A stretch of 17,839 nucleotides of DNA from Acanthaster planci (taxonomy: Eukaryota > Echinodermata > Asteroidea > Valvatida > Acanthasteridae), in contig NW_019091606.1 in assembly GCF_001949145.1 (NCBI RefSeq), positions 1-17,839 on the forward strand, given 5' to 3'. The notes beneath the pieces were generated by a model. The model ran no database searches and had not been told where the DNA came from. It saw only the letters and a program-made list of their open reading frames with translations. This document shows positions 8,687 through 17,781 of this stretch, one piece after another. The position numbers and the translations under genes are program-made. How positions within the stretch are numbered: position 1 is the stretch's first letter; every line of letters begins with the position of its first letter.

Positions 8687-8828
8687 TGTAATGTATGTTC
8701 ATATACCATGTGCTTATGCCGCTCCTCTCAAGTTTTTACCATAAAGAGTGTACATTTTCCAAGATGGCAGAATAAACAAGGTGAGCTGCATAGAGTGTTT
8801 CTTTCTATAACCCACTCAATACATCACA
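8687..8828 (+). repeat. 5' LTR
   Basis: 142 bp, starting TGTAATG and ending ATCACA (TG...CA ends). It is similar to 13136-13293 throughout, with the strongest matches in GTATGTTC, CCAAGATGGCAGAATAAA and TTTCTTTCTATAACCCAC. Similarity stops exactly at the ends defined by the target-site duplication. Confidence 0.88.
8771..8776 (+). promoter_or_regulatory. polyadenylation signal in the 5' LTR
   Basis: AATAAA in the conserved LTR core, also present in the 3' LTR at 13236-13241. This is the expected place for the signal that ends the genomic transcript in the R region. Confidence 0.6.
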
Positions 8829-8831
8829 AAG

Positions 8832-8847
8832 TGGCTACGAAGAATTG
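8832..8847 (+). other. primer-binding site
   Basis: TGGCTACGAAGAATTG starts 3 nt after the 5' LTR. TGG complements the CCA tail of a tRNA, as in other LTR retrotransposons. The particular tRNA cannot be named with confidence, and the site may have mutated. Confidence 0.6.
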
Positions 8848-9026
8848 TTAACGATACAATTGCTCACCTGTTTGGTCAAATATTTGCCGTATATCAGTTA
8901 TAGTTCCGCTGTTTTGTAAGTAATTTACAGATCGTTTTCCAAAGGCGTGCCACTCGATACTCAATTGTTCTCGTTGTACATTTGCTCTTGCTTACGTACA
9001 ATCCATATGTGTAGCAGGCGAACAAA

Positions 9027-9551
9027 ATGGTTTCGGGACTTATTGGGCGGATAGACCACTTCAACAGCGATGAGGAGGACTGGCCAACATATGTAGAGCG
9101 GCTTTAGCTGTAAATTTCAAGCCAATAACATAGCCATTGACAGACAAGTCCCAGCACTTCTGAGTCTGATTGGAAGTAAATCTTATCACCTCCTCAAGAA
9201 CCTTACTGCTCCTGATGTGCCATCATCAAAGTCTTAAGCAGAACTCATCTAACTCATGACCACACACTTGGCCTCCAAACCGCTGGTCATCACAGAACGG
9301 TTTCGTTTTCAGAAACGTGACCAGAGTGATGGAGTGCGTGTCAGCACGTATCTGGCTGAACTGAGGAAACTAGCTGAACATTGCCAGTTTGGTGATTACT
9401 TAAATGATGTACTTCATGATAGATTTGTGTGTGGGTTGCGTGCAGGCAGCATCCAGAAACGACTTCTGTGGAGGACAAATTGAATTTGAAAAAGGCAACC
9501 GAAATGGCCATGGCAATGGAAACGGTTGCAAAGGATGCCATCGAACTGTAG
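9027..9551 (+). pseudogene. gag: gag remnant (matrix/capsid part)
   Basis: The reading starts at ATG 9027 with MVSGLIGRIDHFNSDEEDW, a typical Gypsy gag N-terminus, and hits TAG at 9105. Homology resumes in another frame from about 9115, has TAA stops near 9235 and 9250, and continues through 9483 (TYLAELRKLAEHC, then DRFVCGLRAGSIQKRLL, both characteristic of Mag-like capsid). It then changes frame again near 9465 and reaches TAG at 9549. It would have encoded the structural protein that forms the virus-like particle. At least two frame changes and four stops make it a pseudogene. Confidence 0.8.
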
Positions 9552-10286
9552 CAACAAACGCATCCGAGTACTACGGTACACACTGTAGCTAAACGCAAGC
9601 AGTCATCTTACAGGTGCGGCAGGAATGATCACACTGCTGATAGTTGCCGATTTAAGGATGCAACATGTCATTCCTGTGGAAAACCGGGGCACATAGCTCC
9701 TGCCTGCCGCTTCAAACCTCGTGCACAGAAAAAGCCAAACCAGAAAAAGCCTCAACCCAAACATAAGGGGAAAGTTAAAGCCGTGGACATTCAGATTCAA
9801 GATACAGATTCTGATGAAGATGTGCTGATCGGTGGAATTGACATACACAATGTGTGCCACAACCAGTGTGACATGAGCACTGCAATCCGAGTGACACTTC
9901 AGGTCAACAATCGCCCAGTTAAAATGGAAGTTGACACTGGATCAGCCATCACCATATTGTCCATGGCCGATTATAAAAGGCTTTTCCTGATCGGGCAGTT
10001 GCAGCCAACAAATACCAGGCTACAAACCTACACAGGAGAGGAAATTGTGCCTGAAGGCCTGCTGAATGTGAAAGTGCAGTCCAAAAATCAGCAGCATACT
10101 GGCAAGATACACGTATATATCATCAAGGGCACAAGTACACCATTTCTTTGGCGAGATTGGCTATCCCACATCAAATTGGATTGGCCAAATCTCTTTGCCA
10201 TGATGACTGCCCCGTCGCCAAGAGGTGGCAGTACGGAAAAAAAAGCTGAAAATGATGGTGGAAGAATACCCAGAGCTCTTCGTTGA
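9552..10286 (+). pseudogene. gag zinc-knuckle region and aspartic protease remnant
   Basis: A 244-codon open stretch without an obvious start. It begins with a CCHC pair. The first knuckle (YRCGRNDHTADSC) has lost its leading Cys to Ser, while the second (CHSCGKPGHIAPAC) is intact. A basic Lys/Pro segment follows, typical of nucleocapsid. The retropepsin active site VDTGSA appears at about 9930-9947, with flanking VKMEVDTGSAITIL, and a WRDWLSHIKLDW segment ends the protease. The frame closes at TGA 10284, where RT-leading sequence continues in another frame. The protease core itself looks undamaged. Confidence 0.82.
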
Positions 10287-11326
10287 GGAGATTGCCGAGC
10301 TCAAAGGCATAAAGGGTAAACTTAACCTCCATGACAAAGCCCAGCTAGTATTCCAGAAAGCCAGAAAAGTTCCGTACGACCAAAAGTGGAAGCAGAACTG
10401 ACCAAGCGCGAGAGCCAGGGCATTATTTTGCCAGTAGAAACCAGTGATTGGACGACTCCAATTGTACCTGTGACAAAACTCAATGGGAGCGTACGCATCT
10501 GTGGAGATTTTAAGGTGACGGTTAACCGCAACCTGAACATTGACCATTACCCACTTCTCAGAGTGGAAGATCTCCGCAAATGTCTCCGGTGGCCAAAAAT
10601 ACAGTAAGCTGGATTTGTGTCAGGCCTGCTTACACATGGCCATGGATGATGAGTCAAAAAACTTGCAGACGATGAACACACACAAAAGTCTGCCTTCAAC
10701 AGACTACCACTTTGGAATTGCGTCAGCACCGGCCATGTGGCAAAGAACAAAATCCTTGACTGCTGAAGGGCCGTGGACTGCGCTTTGACAAAGCAAAGTG
10801 CGGATTCTTCAAGCGTAGAGTGATTTTCTGTGGGCATGATATAACCTCTGAAGGCCTATAGAAAGCCCAGGATAAGATCGATGCAGTCAGAAATACCCCA
10901 CGACCTACCGGTGTGAGCCAGTTCCATTCATTTCATGGCCTAGTAAACTACTACCACTAGTTCCTACCCAATCTGGCGACTGAATTGCACCCACTGAATG
11001 AACTACTGCGGAAGAACCATAAATGGGTGCGGACCCCAAAGGCATTCGAGAGAGCACAGTCCTCAATCACTGCAGATGAAGTCCTGACACATTATGACCC
11101 AGAGCTTCCAGTGAAAGTAGCGTGTCATGCCTCGCCCTATGGGCTAGTTGCTGTGATGTCACATTTCATGCCCGACGGTTCTGAACGCCCTGTCGCCTAT
11201 GCATCACGCACCCTGACGACTGCAGAGCAGAAGTATTCCCATATTGATAAGGAGGCACTTGCTTTGGTGTTGGGAGTAAAGAAGTTTAATCTGTACCTCT
11301 GTGGCCAACTTCACTCGAGTAACTGA
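10250..11326 (+). pseudogene. pol: reverse transcriptase and RNase H remnant
   Basis: The RT start (EEYPELFVEEIAELKGIKGK) is in frame 1 from 10261. Near 10380 it shifts to the frame carrying ILPVETSDWTTPIVPV and GSVRICGDFKVTVN. Near 10575 it shifts again, to KLDLCQACLHMAMDDE (motif A with its Asp) and FGIASAPAMWQRT (motif B). Directly after this, the segment that should carry the YxDD catalytic motif is absent: sequence jumps at about 10750-10775 to the thumb-like GLRFDKAKCGFF. Two further stops occur near 10859 and 10958. RNase H follows (10985-11326), with HASPYG where the first catalytic residue is normally Asp, and SRTLTTAEQKYSHIDKEALA intact. The enzyme would be inactive. Confidence 0.85.
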
Positions 11327-11684
11327 TTATCAACCACTTACCTCTATTTTCAATCCCACTAAGAGTACTCCTTCAACTGCTGCTGCACGACCTGCAAGGT
11401 ATGCAATTTTCCTTGGCAGTCATGATTACAGCATCGAGTACAAGAACACTGCGAAACACAGCAATGCAGATGGTCTATCCAGACTTCTTTTGAGCCAAAG
11501 TGAGTCTGAGTCAAAGGATCCTGTTGATATACTCCAGGTGTCTCAGCTTGAAACCCTGCCTGCTTCTAGTAGTGATATCCGAAAGGAAACCGCCACGGAT
11601 AAAACGCTTTATTGGCCATCCAATGTTGATCTGAATCTTGCAGCATACCACAGTCGTAGAAACGAGATCATCTTGGCGTTGTGA
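11301..11684 (+). pseudogene. RNase H end and RT-integrase connection remnant
   Basis: In a shifted frame from the preceding piece, TRVTDYQPLTSIFNP is the usual end of Gypsy RNase H (TDH-x-PL in most relatives, here Tyr for His). Then come ARPARYAIFLGSHDYSIEY and NADGLSRLLL, the standard connection to integrase. The frame ends at TGA 11682, where the N-terminal HHCC zinc-binding part of integrase should begin but is mostly missing. Confidence 0.75.
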
Positions 11685-12694
11685 AGATGAAATATCTCTC
11701 GCGGGGATTTGCTTGGTGGCCAGGAATTGACCATAACACAGAAGAATTGGCCAAAGAATGTTCTGGTAGCCAGAAAACACAATGCGACCCTGCCAAGGCT
11801 CCGCTTCATACTGGGAATGGCTTGCAAAACCACGTGGACTATGCTGGACCATTCATGGGACAAATGTTCCTGGTAGCTGTAGATGCCCATTCAAAATGGC
11901 CAGAAGTCATCCCGACTACTACTACCACATCAAACCAGGCCATTGGTATCCTGAGGACCCTATTTACACAACTTGGTATCCCTGAGCAACTTGTCAGTGA
12001 CAATGGTCCACAGTTCAAGTCAGAGGAATTCGAAACCTTCCTGAAGCGCAATGGAGTGAAGCACATAACATCAGCTCCTTACCATCCAGCGACAAATGGA
12101 TTTGCAGAGCGCTTTTGCAGAGCTCAAGAATGGACTGAAATCGATGGAGGGGGGAAAAGGGACAGAAGTTGTGCTGATTTCTCTTGGCTTATCGGAACGC
12201 CCCCCATTCAACCACTGGCCTTTCTCCTGCGTTCCTTCTCATGGGACGACACCTCCGATCGAGACTTGACATCATCTAGCCAGAAATCCATCAACGCATC
12301 TCCCGGAAACAACTGGAACAGTCACTTTATCACAGATCAGGAAAAAAGCCATCTGAAACCTGCATACGGGCCAGCATGTGCAGCAAGTTTGCGCGATTGC
12401 GTACTTACCGCGCGCAGCAGTGAGAAGTGGATTCCAGGCATCATCCACTCCCAAACAGGACCACTGCCTTATGAGATGCGGGTTGGTCCTGATTCCCTCT
12501 GGCGCAGACACATCGACCAGCTTCGGGACGTCGACACTGGGAAACCTCTAGTCTTCAACCAGCAGCCAGATCCGGTACCGCAGTTTCTTCCTGACATGAG
12601 TGAGCAGATGACACCGAGCCGTGCAGATCCAAAACTTACTTCACCGACACCTACCGCTACCAACACCCAGTCGAGATTAGCCGCTACCTGTTGA
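11681..12694 (+). pseudogene. integrase remnant with intact DDE triad
   Basis: A 337-codon open stretch. The N-terminus keeps only KMKYLSRGFAWWPGID of the zinc-binding domain. The His pair is deleted and the second Cys of the C-x2-C is Ser (CSGS). The catalytic core is well preserved: Asp53 in HVDYAGPF, Asp107 in VSDNGPQF and Glu143 in GFAERF, a canonical D,D-35-E spacing. A frame change soon after Glu143 scrambles the region 12110-12480. The original frame returns at GPLPYEMRVGPDSLWRRHIDQL, the usual C-terminal integrase segment. The open frame is long by chance, not because the gene is intact. Confidence 0.85.
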
Positions 12695-13121
12695 TCCAGA
12701 GCCTGCGACAGAACTACCCAGCAACCAGCTTTGCTACCCTCTGAGGCAACGTACCGTCTGATAGACTTGATCTTTAAACGAAACCCGATTCTTACATGAT
12801 CCCATAAAAGGCTTGGGTAGCCTACACTAAGCAAACCGCATGAGCCACTATACACGTTTTTGTACCAGTAATGTTTAGCTTTTATATTTCTAAGTTTACA
12901 GTTTTTGGGTGTATGTGTTTAAAAAAAAAAAATAAAAAAGATCTCTTTAATATAAAAAAGAAGGAACTACAACAAAACTCTCAGTGTTACGAATCAAACA
13001 AGAACTATTTCGATCAAACCTGATGAAAGCATTTCAATGACCAAACCATTGCAAACATCATTTGTTTCATCAAAAGTCTAAACTTGATAAATTGATATTG
13101 GATTTATTCCAGCTCTTTATT
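12695..13121 (+). other. 3' untranslated part of the LTR element
   Basis: Non-coding sequence after integrase. An A-rich stretch at about 12921-12940 (interrupted poly-A) is the only conspicuous feature. Confidence 0.6.
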
Positions 13122-13135
13122 AGGTGGGGAGGAAG
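13122..13135 (+). other. polypurine tract
   Basis: AGGTGGGGAGGAAG lies directly against the 3' LTR and is all purine except one T. It primes plus-strand DNA synthesis in LTR retrotransposons. Its position confirms the LTR start. Confidence 0.75.
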
Positions 13136-13293
13136 CATAACGTATGTTCGTATACCTTGTGCTCATGCCGCACCTATGTATGAAGAGCGCCCTGAAGTGT
13201 TTACCATAAACAGGTTATAGTTTCCAAGATGGCAGAATAAACCAGGTGAGCTCGACAGAATGTTTCTTTCTATAACCCACCCAATACGTCACA
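13136..13293 (+). repeat. 3' LTR
   Basis: 158 bp, starting CATAACG where the 5' copy has TGTAATG (the terminal TG has mutated) and ending GTCACA. It has about 16 bp more than the 5' LTR, around 13170-13190. The AATAAA at 13236-13241 is conserved. Confidence 0.87.
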
Positions 13294-13298
13294 CCAAC
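13294..13298. repeat. right target-site duplication of the LTR element
   Basis: CCAAC, an exact copy of 8682-8686, directly after the terminal CA of the 3' LTR. Confidence 0.85.
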
Positions 13299-13751
13299 CG
13301 TGGAAATTCGACACATTGTGCCTTGTGGTGGGGAAGATTGCCGGACACCACAGCACTTAAGGAGCGCTGTTCATGCATGATAGTGATGTAAATAGCGTTT
13401 TTATGGACTTTGTACTTCCTCTCTATCTTTCAGTACAATTACATACTTCTTGGTTGATTGGAAGGTTTTGTTTTCCTCGCTTCGAATAGGTGACGGATGA
13501 TATGGCCCACCTCCGGTCAAAGTGACGGAATGTAACCCACGTCACTGGAATTAACGCCCCTTAGTGGATCCCAGGCTGGGCACCTCGGACAGTTCAAACA
13601 CTGAAATTGCGCCTTGTTTATGCAACAGGTTCATAGCTTTGACCAAAATAAGCTCAACACGTACCAAAATATTTAAACGTTCTATCACAAATGTACAACA
13701 GGTTCACTGGGTATATTAGTTACAGATTTCATAAACGTCTATGTATCTTAC
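13299..13751. other. 5' part of the 5.9-kb intron
   Basis: Intron between the second TIL exon and the LTR insertion. No exon, repeat or RNA gene is recognised. Confidence 0.6.
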
Positions 13752-13921
13752 CATGCGGTCTATGAAGAGGCAGGGGCAACGTTCAACACAGTCTGTTCCG
13801 TTCCAAAACATATCTTCTGCACAGCTGCAACCTGGCGTACAACTGTCGGAGCACACCAACTCGGGATACTCGCAAGTCCGATTGCAAGCACATAAACTAA
13901 ACACCGTTCCGTTTTTGCATT
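13752..13921 (-). CDS. exon encoding the second TIL domain
   Basis: The minus-strand exon has acceptor TTCTGTGAACAG and donor GTAAGA, 170 nt, phase 1 in and phase 0 out, 56 codons. Cysteines are at residues 1, 10, 12, 16, 23, 27, 31, 33, 44 and 48, the ten of a trypsin-inhibitor-like domain. CTPGCSCAEDMFWNGTDCV is the typical core. Cys50 in the closing CPC opens the following VWC domain, encoded on the far side of the LTR-bearing intron. Three sequons (NGT, NRT, NGT) are present. TIL domains occur in VWF, mucins, hemocytin and SCO-spondin next to VWC domains. As isolated domains they can be protease inhibitors, but here they are more likely structural. Confidence 0.88.
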
Positions 13922-15095
13922 CTGTTCACAGAAATTTTAAACACTTAGTTTAATACATCGGGAAGATTACGCATCAAATCTCTTCCACTCTTTTAACACC
14001 TAGAGCCAACATTATTAACCCTTAAAGAGCCAGTTTTTTTTGGCCTTGTCACAGCTGGGGGAGCGGAATCTGCCCCCTCCTCAGATCTCGGTAATACGTT
14101 GATGTATTTCAATGAAATTTGACAGTGTCATAGAGGGATACATACTAATCAGTTGTGTGAAATTATATGTAAATTTATTAAGTTTTTGCATAATTATGAG
14201 TCATTCATTATTCACGATACCTATTTCCCTATCTTCTTTCGATTGTAGGGCGATTTTATTGTATTTTTCACACCAAAGATGCCGTATGGATTGTATATTC
14301 AGTGGAAATGAAACCAGATATGCTATGAGCTGTACGCAGTAATATGCGTAAGTTACTTGTGCAATTAACAGACATTCCCCAAAGCAAGAGACTTTCTGAC
14401 AAAAGGAAACCACTCGGCCCTTTGTACGATGTAGGTCTGTGTACAAAGTCAGTGGTAAATTTCACATCTTACTTCACCCTGCCTGCCTAAAATTCTTCAC
14501 TGAGAGAGAACACCACGTCCATTTTTCATAAATGTGGAATCAAAATGAGGCTAATACATTGGAAAAAATTGTCATAAAGTATTAGCACGCAGAAATTAAT
14601 CCCAGAGATGCTATAAGCAAAAGTCCACGGGGGGGGACGGATTCTGCCCCCGACTCTTTGATGGTTAAGGGCAAACCTCGGAAGAGAAAAAAATTTACCA
14701 ACCACAGTTCAGTTTGACAATAGATGTAAGTTTGTCACAGCGAAAGTAAGTTTATGAATCACAGAACTTTTACGGAAACCTCAAAAACTTTTATACAGGT
14801 TATTAGGTCTTAATTCTTTTCAAGTAAGAAATTATGGGAATGAAGAAATAAAAAACGAGTAGTCATATATCCAGTAGGAGTTATGCAGTGCAACATGCCT
14901 GTGGGGTCTTGCTTTTCATATCTTGTATTCACTATGGGAATTTGAAGGAATAGCGACCTTTGAACTCAATTTGGAATGTAAAAGTAGCAGTTGCTGGAAA
15001 TTTTATTAAAGGTGATGCACGACCTCTCAAATAGAGAAGCCAAGATTCAGGTGCCACGTTGCATTATTATTTCTTCACTCTGTCATGTCACCTAC
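13922..15095. other. intron with a TTAA-flanked element
   Basis: A 1.17-kb phase-1 intron. The element at 14019-14664 occupies more than half. The remainder is AT-rich with no recognised feature. Confidence 0.65.
14019..14664. mobile_element. non-autonomous piggyBac-like element (MITE)
   Basis: TTAA at 14015-14018 is followed by CCCTTAAAGAGCC. The other end, read inward on the minus strand, is TTAA (14665-14668) followed by CCATCAAAGAGTC, matching at 10 of 13 bases. TTAA duplication and CC-starting inverted ends are the marks of piggyBac-family elements. Just inside each end lies a near-identical motif of about 21 nt with a G-run, GGAATCTG or GGATTCTG, and a C-run (14057-14077 and about 14631-14651, 18 of 21 identical). 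The interior has no transposase. It includes a small hairpin near 14420-14440 (CTTTGTAC/GTACAAAG). Size is 646 bp. Confidence 0.55.
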
Positions 15096-15261
15096 CAGGC
15101 ACGCAAGAACAACACTCGCCAGGGACATCCCGAAGCATGGTTCCATTAGAACAGGCTTCGATGTTGCAGTTAGGGATGATGTTCAGGGGGTCATCAATCT
15201 TTTGAGTTGTTCTTTCGCAGATACCGATGTAGCAATCATTTATTACTACCGTGTCACCGTA
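15096..15261 (-). CDS. exon encoding the first VWC-like domain
   Basis: The minus-strand exon has acceptor CATTTTCAG and donor GTAGGT, 166 nt, phase 0 in and phase 1 out, 55 codons. Cysteines are at 10, 15, 32, 37, 50, 51 and 53. GDTVVINDCYIGICE is the start of the core, with the usual CxxCxC reduced to C-x4-C. The end, VPGECCSCVP, is the canonical CC-x-C close. The domain begins at the CPCYYNGTFYA end of the preceding TIL exon. It contains an NGT sequon. Confidence 0.82.
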
Positions 15262-15561
15262 CTGAAAATGTTGAAAATTGTAGGCATGACTATAAATTCT
15301 TAAACATAGCTGTTATATACTTATAACATGCTAGTTATTCATTCAAATAAGTCTGTAGTTTTGACGTAGCCATCTTTAAGACAACAACATCAACAGTGAG
15401 AAAATATGTTACATTGGGGGAAGGGCTGCTGGTTAGTTTCATGCTGAGGCCACTTGCGTAGATTTCGAGAATTGTTATAGCATTACAATTGCATAGAGCA
15501 AGGTAATCGAAAAATGAAGAAAATATGGATTCTACACGACACACACAGAAATTTGATTTAC

Positions 15562-15767
15562 CGCATAAAACGTCCCGTTGTAGTAGCATGGGCATTCTTC
15601 CGGCAGGACACATCTCATATTTTGCTCCACCATACCGGCCGGGCAGCTGCAGCCGGGTAGGCAGGTAGTGTTGTCACATTCATAGATCGGGTCTTCCCGT
15701 GATGCCATAGCTTGGCAATTCAACTCACAAGCACATTCAGTCCACACCATAAGGCCGTCGCACATTT
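15562..15767 (-). CDS. exon encoding the first TIL domain
   Basis: The minus-strand exon has acceptor TTTTATCACAG and donor GTAAAT, 206 nt, phase 1 in and phase 0 out, 68 codons. Cysteines are at 2, 11, 13, 17, 30, 35, 39, 41, 52 and 58, the same C-x8-C-x-C-x3-C start as the second TIL. CLPGCSCPAGM and CVLPEECPC complete the family signature. Sequons NTT and NGT are present. Its acceptor lies 14 bp from an inverted-repeat element (15782-16024), so the branch-point region is probably element-derived. Confidence 0.88.
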
Positions 15768-17266
15768 CTGTGATAAAATAGGTGACCCGCTCTGTGAAAA
15801 TGAGTCACTTCTCCAGAGCCACTTTTGAGTAAAATGGAAAGGGCCTTTGAAATAATCTTGCACAGCATTTAAGAAATAGGAATCCTGAACATTTTAACAT
15901 CTACACAACGTCCATTTTCATTGAGTCCGAGTGACTCATCAAAACAGATTCTTCAATCTAATACAAAGTGAAACTCAAAGAGTAACTCCGGAGACTTGTT
16001 ACTCATTTTTACAGAGTGGGTCACATTAATAACACTAAAGCTTAAACCAACAACTTTGTCAGTGCTATTCTTATAAAGACTCAAATAAAACTGGTTGGAA
16101 AACATTGTTTTCTCAAATGCAATTCATTCATCGTTCCTGAATTTAAGGCAGTTCACTGAGTAATAAATTTAAGTCGTTTGGTTTACTTTTAACAGGACTG
16201 GTGAGATTGAAAAACTTATTCAACGGAATTTTAAAAAAATCCCATGGATTCAACCAAGATGTTTTGAGAAAAAATTCGAAAAGCCAGGATTAAATCCCAT
16301 ACCCAACAGCGTTCATGTGTTGCCCACATTTTTTTAAAACTTGTATTATTAGACCAGGGCAGCCGAATCTGAATGACTGTTCTCCCTAGGGGTTCGTCTT
16401 CGTCTAAAATAATTCAATGAGATTGTGGCATTGATGGTTAGAAAACAAACAATTAAATAGTTTTTCTTACTCTACTTCTTTTTTTGCTGAATCACGTCAC
16501 TAATTTACTGTAGGAAGGCAATGACTTTGATCTTTCTGGAAAGCTGCCCGAAAGCGTTCATAGGTTCAGAAAGTATTCAGTTCCTCATATAGGAAAGTTT
16601 TTAATGTACATAATATGAACAGAACAGTATCAGCAGTTTTTCCAAATTTTTAGTGATCTTCGGAGAACTGCTTATGCTTTACGGCCGTTCGATGCGGGGT
16701 ATAACTGCCTACCCACACTTTTTTTCTCCAATAAGCTCTGTTCCTCTATGCAAGCTTAAGATTAGCGACCAAACATCTAAATTTAAACACAAAACCTAAC
16801 CTTCATATATACCTAGATCTGTTAGGTAAGTTACCAGACTGGAGTTGATTTGATAATTGATCTTGGGCAAAGCAACAATTTAAAATGTTTCATTTTTTTT
16901 GCATTGGAGGTCGCTTATTTTAGTGAAAGTTCTATGAATCAAACTGAATTTAAAGGTAACGTTAAACCAAATGTCCCATTAACTGATGTGGCTCTCTAAA
17001 AGATGTTGCAAAAAAGACGATGACCCAGTTAGACTGACATTTTAGAGGCCACTGACGGATTATAAGAAACACTGAAATCAAATTAAGTCACAAAACTACA
17101 TGTTTACAGAAAACCAGGACATTAAAACAATGTTGTCACTTGGGCAAAAAAAATTAACAGACCATTTCGAATAAAGGTGGACAACAGCTTCTGGACAAAA
17201 TTAACCACACCACACCAGAGGCTTGGATTTATGGGCAAACTGTTTGAATAAAGCTCATTCTTTTAC
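15768..17266. other. intron with an inverted-repeat element near its 3' end
   Basis: A 1.5-kb phase-1 intron between the Thr-rich linker and the first TIL. Apart from the element at 15782-16024 I recognise nothing. A further exon could be hidden here, though none is required by the phases. Confidence 0.6.
15782..16024. mobile_element. MITE-like element with ~50-bp imperfect inverted ends
   Basis: The left end starts GTGACCCGCTCTGTGAAAAT. The right end, reverse complemented, starts GTGACCCACTCTGTAAAAAT. Similarity continues through GAGT[C/A]AC and a TTTGAGT segment for about 50 bases. The motif recurs once more internally near 15922-15945 (CATTGAGTCC...GAGTGACTCATC). It is 243 bp with no coding capacity. 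A target duplication is not clear, though TA occurs just outside both ends. Confidence 0.6.
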
Positions 17267-17305
17267 CTTTAGTTGTGGTTACTGTAGGAGTAGTGGTAGT
17301 GACTT
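17267..17305 (-). CDS. 39-nt Thr-rich linker exon
   Basis: The minus-strand exon has acceptor CCATTACAG and donor GTAAAA, 39 nt, phase 1 at both ends. It encodes VTTTTPTVTTTK, eight Thr in twelve residues, a mucin-like spacer between the discoidin-like domain and the first TIL. Too short to prove alone, but phase and composition match the four other linker exons. Confidence 0.6.
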
Positions 17306-17455
17306 CTGTAATGGAAAAAACAGAAAGAACAATTACTGAAAATAAAAACTAGAAAACATCGTTGTAAGGTAGTATTGAAAGTTCAGTGGAAGACCATCAG
17401 AAACGTCGCCAACCCTTCCTGCCAAGTCCTTATTAGCGTGATTAAGATGACGCAC

Positions 17456-17606
17456 CTTTCATGCAACCCAGAAAACCAACACGCAAACTTCCAAACTTGT
17501 CATTGCCGATTGACAAAATCTCCAGTCGAAGTTCATCGATGTCGGTTACAGGGATGGGAAGCATCGCAGTCACAGTACGTCGGCCGTCGAGGACGGATTC
17601 CACAAC
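17456..17606 (-). CDS. exon encoding the end of a discoidin (F5/8C)-like domain
   Basis: The minus-strand exon has acceptor TTATGCCAG and donor GTGCGT, 151 nt, phase 0 in and phase 1 out, 50 codons. It opens VVESVLDGRRTVTAMLPIPV and ends DKFGSLRVGFLGCMK. The closing LRV-x-x-LGC resembles the end of F5/8 type C domains (LR-x-E-LLGC), and DELRLEIL resembles the strand before it. Discoidin domains are found alongside TIL and VWC domains in hemocytin and SCO-spondin. The match is short, so the domain call is tentative, but the exon is well supported by its splice sites and open frame. Confidence 0.55.
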
Positions 17607-17781
17607 CTGGCATAAGCAAAAAAAAAACATTTCCTTTTAAATTGGGGAATTAACTTCAAAGACTGCTTAGCTGGAAGTTGATTTAGAGAGTGATCCTATT
17701 TTTTCTCGCTTCCTTTTGTGATCACATAAAAGACAAGTTGCAATTTCAGGCTTGAAATTCAAGATTTTTCCGGGAACTTAC

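Larger units (their letters stand above)
8687..13293 (+). mobile_element. Ty3/Gypsy LTR retrotransposon, degenerate (Mag/SURL-like)
   Basis: A 4607-bp element with two short LTRs, a primer-binding site, a polypurine tract and a 5-bp target-site duplication. Internal order is gag (matrix/capsid, zinc knuckles), aspartic protease, reverse transcriptase, RNase H, integrase, which is the Ty3/Gypsy order. Short LTRs, small total size, two CCHC knuckles and the style of the gag and pol fragments suggest the Mag/SURL-like group. That is by memory of the family, not a search. At least four frame changes and several in-frame stops, together with deletions in RT and the start of integrase, make it non-autonomous and dead. 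The LTRs differ at roughly 15% of aligned positions plus a 16-bp length difference, so it is an old insertion. It sits antisense to the host gene inside its largest intron. Confidence 0.93.

Noticed and set aside
12272-12855. Minus-strand open frames across the integrase 3' region
   Set aside because: Antisense shadows of the retrotransposon. The integrase motifs read on the plus strand.
14112-14465. Open frames on both strands inside the TTAA-flanked element
   Set aside because: No transposase or other domain. The element appears non-coding.
16270-16300. Possible second B-box-like sequence
   Set aside because: On the minus strand it reads TTTAATCC without the GGTTCGA core. Too weak to call.
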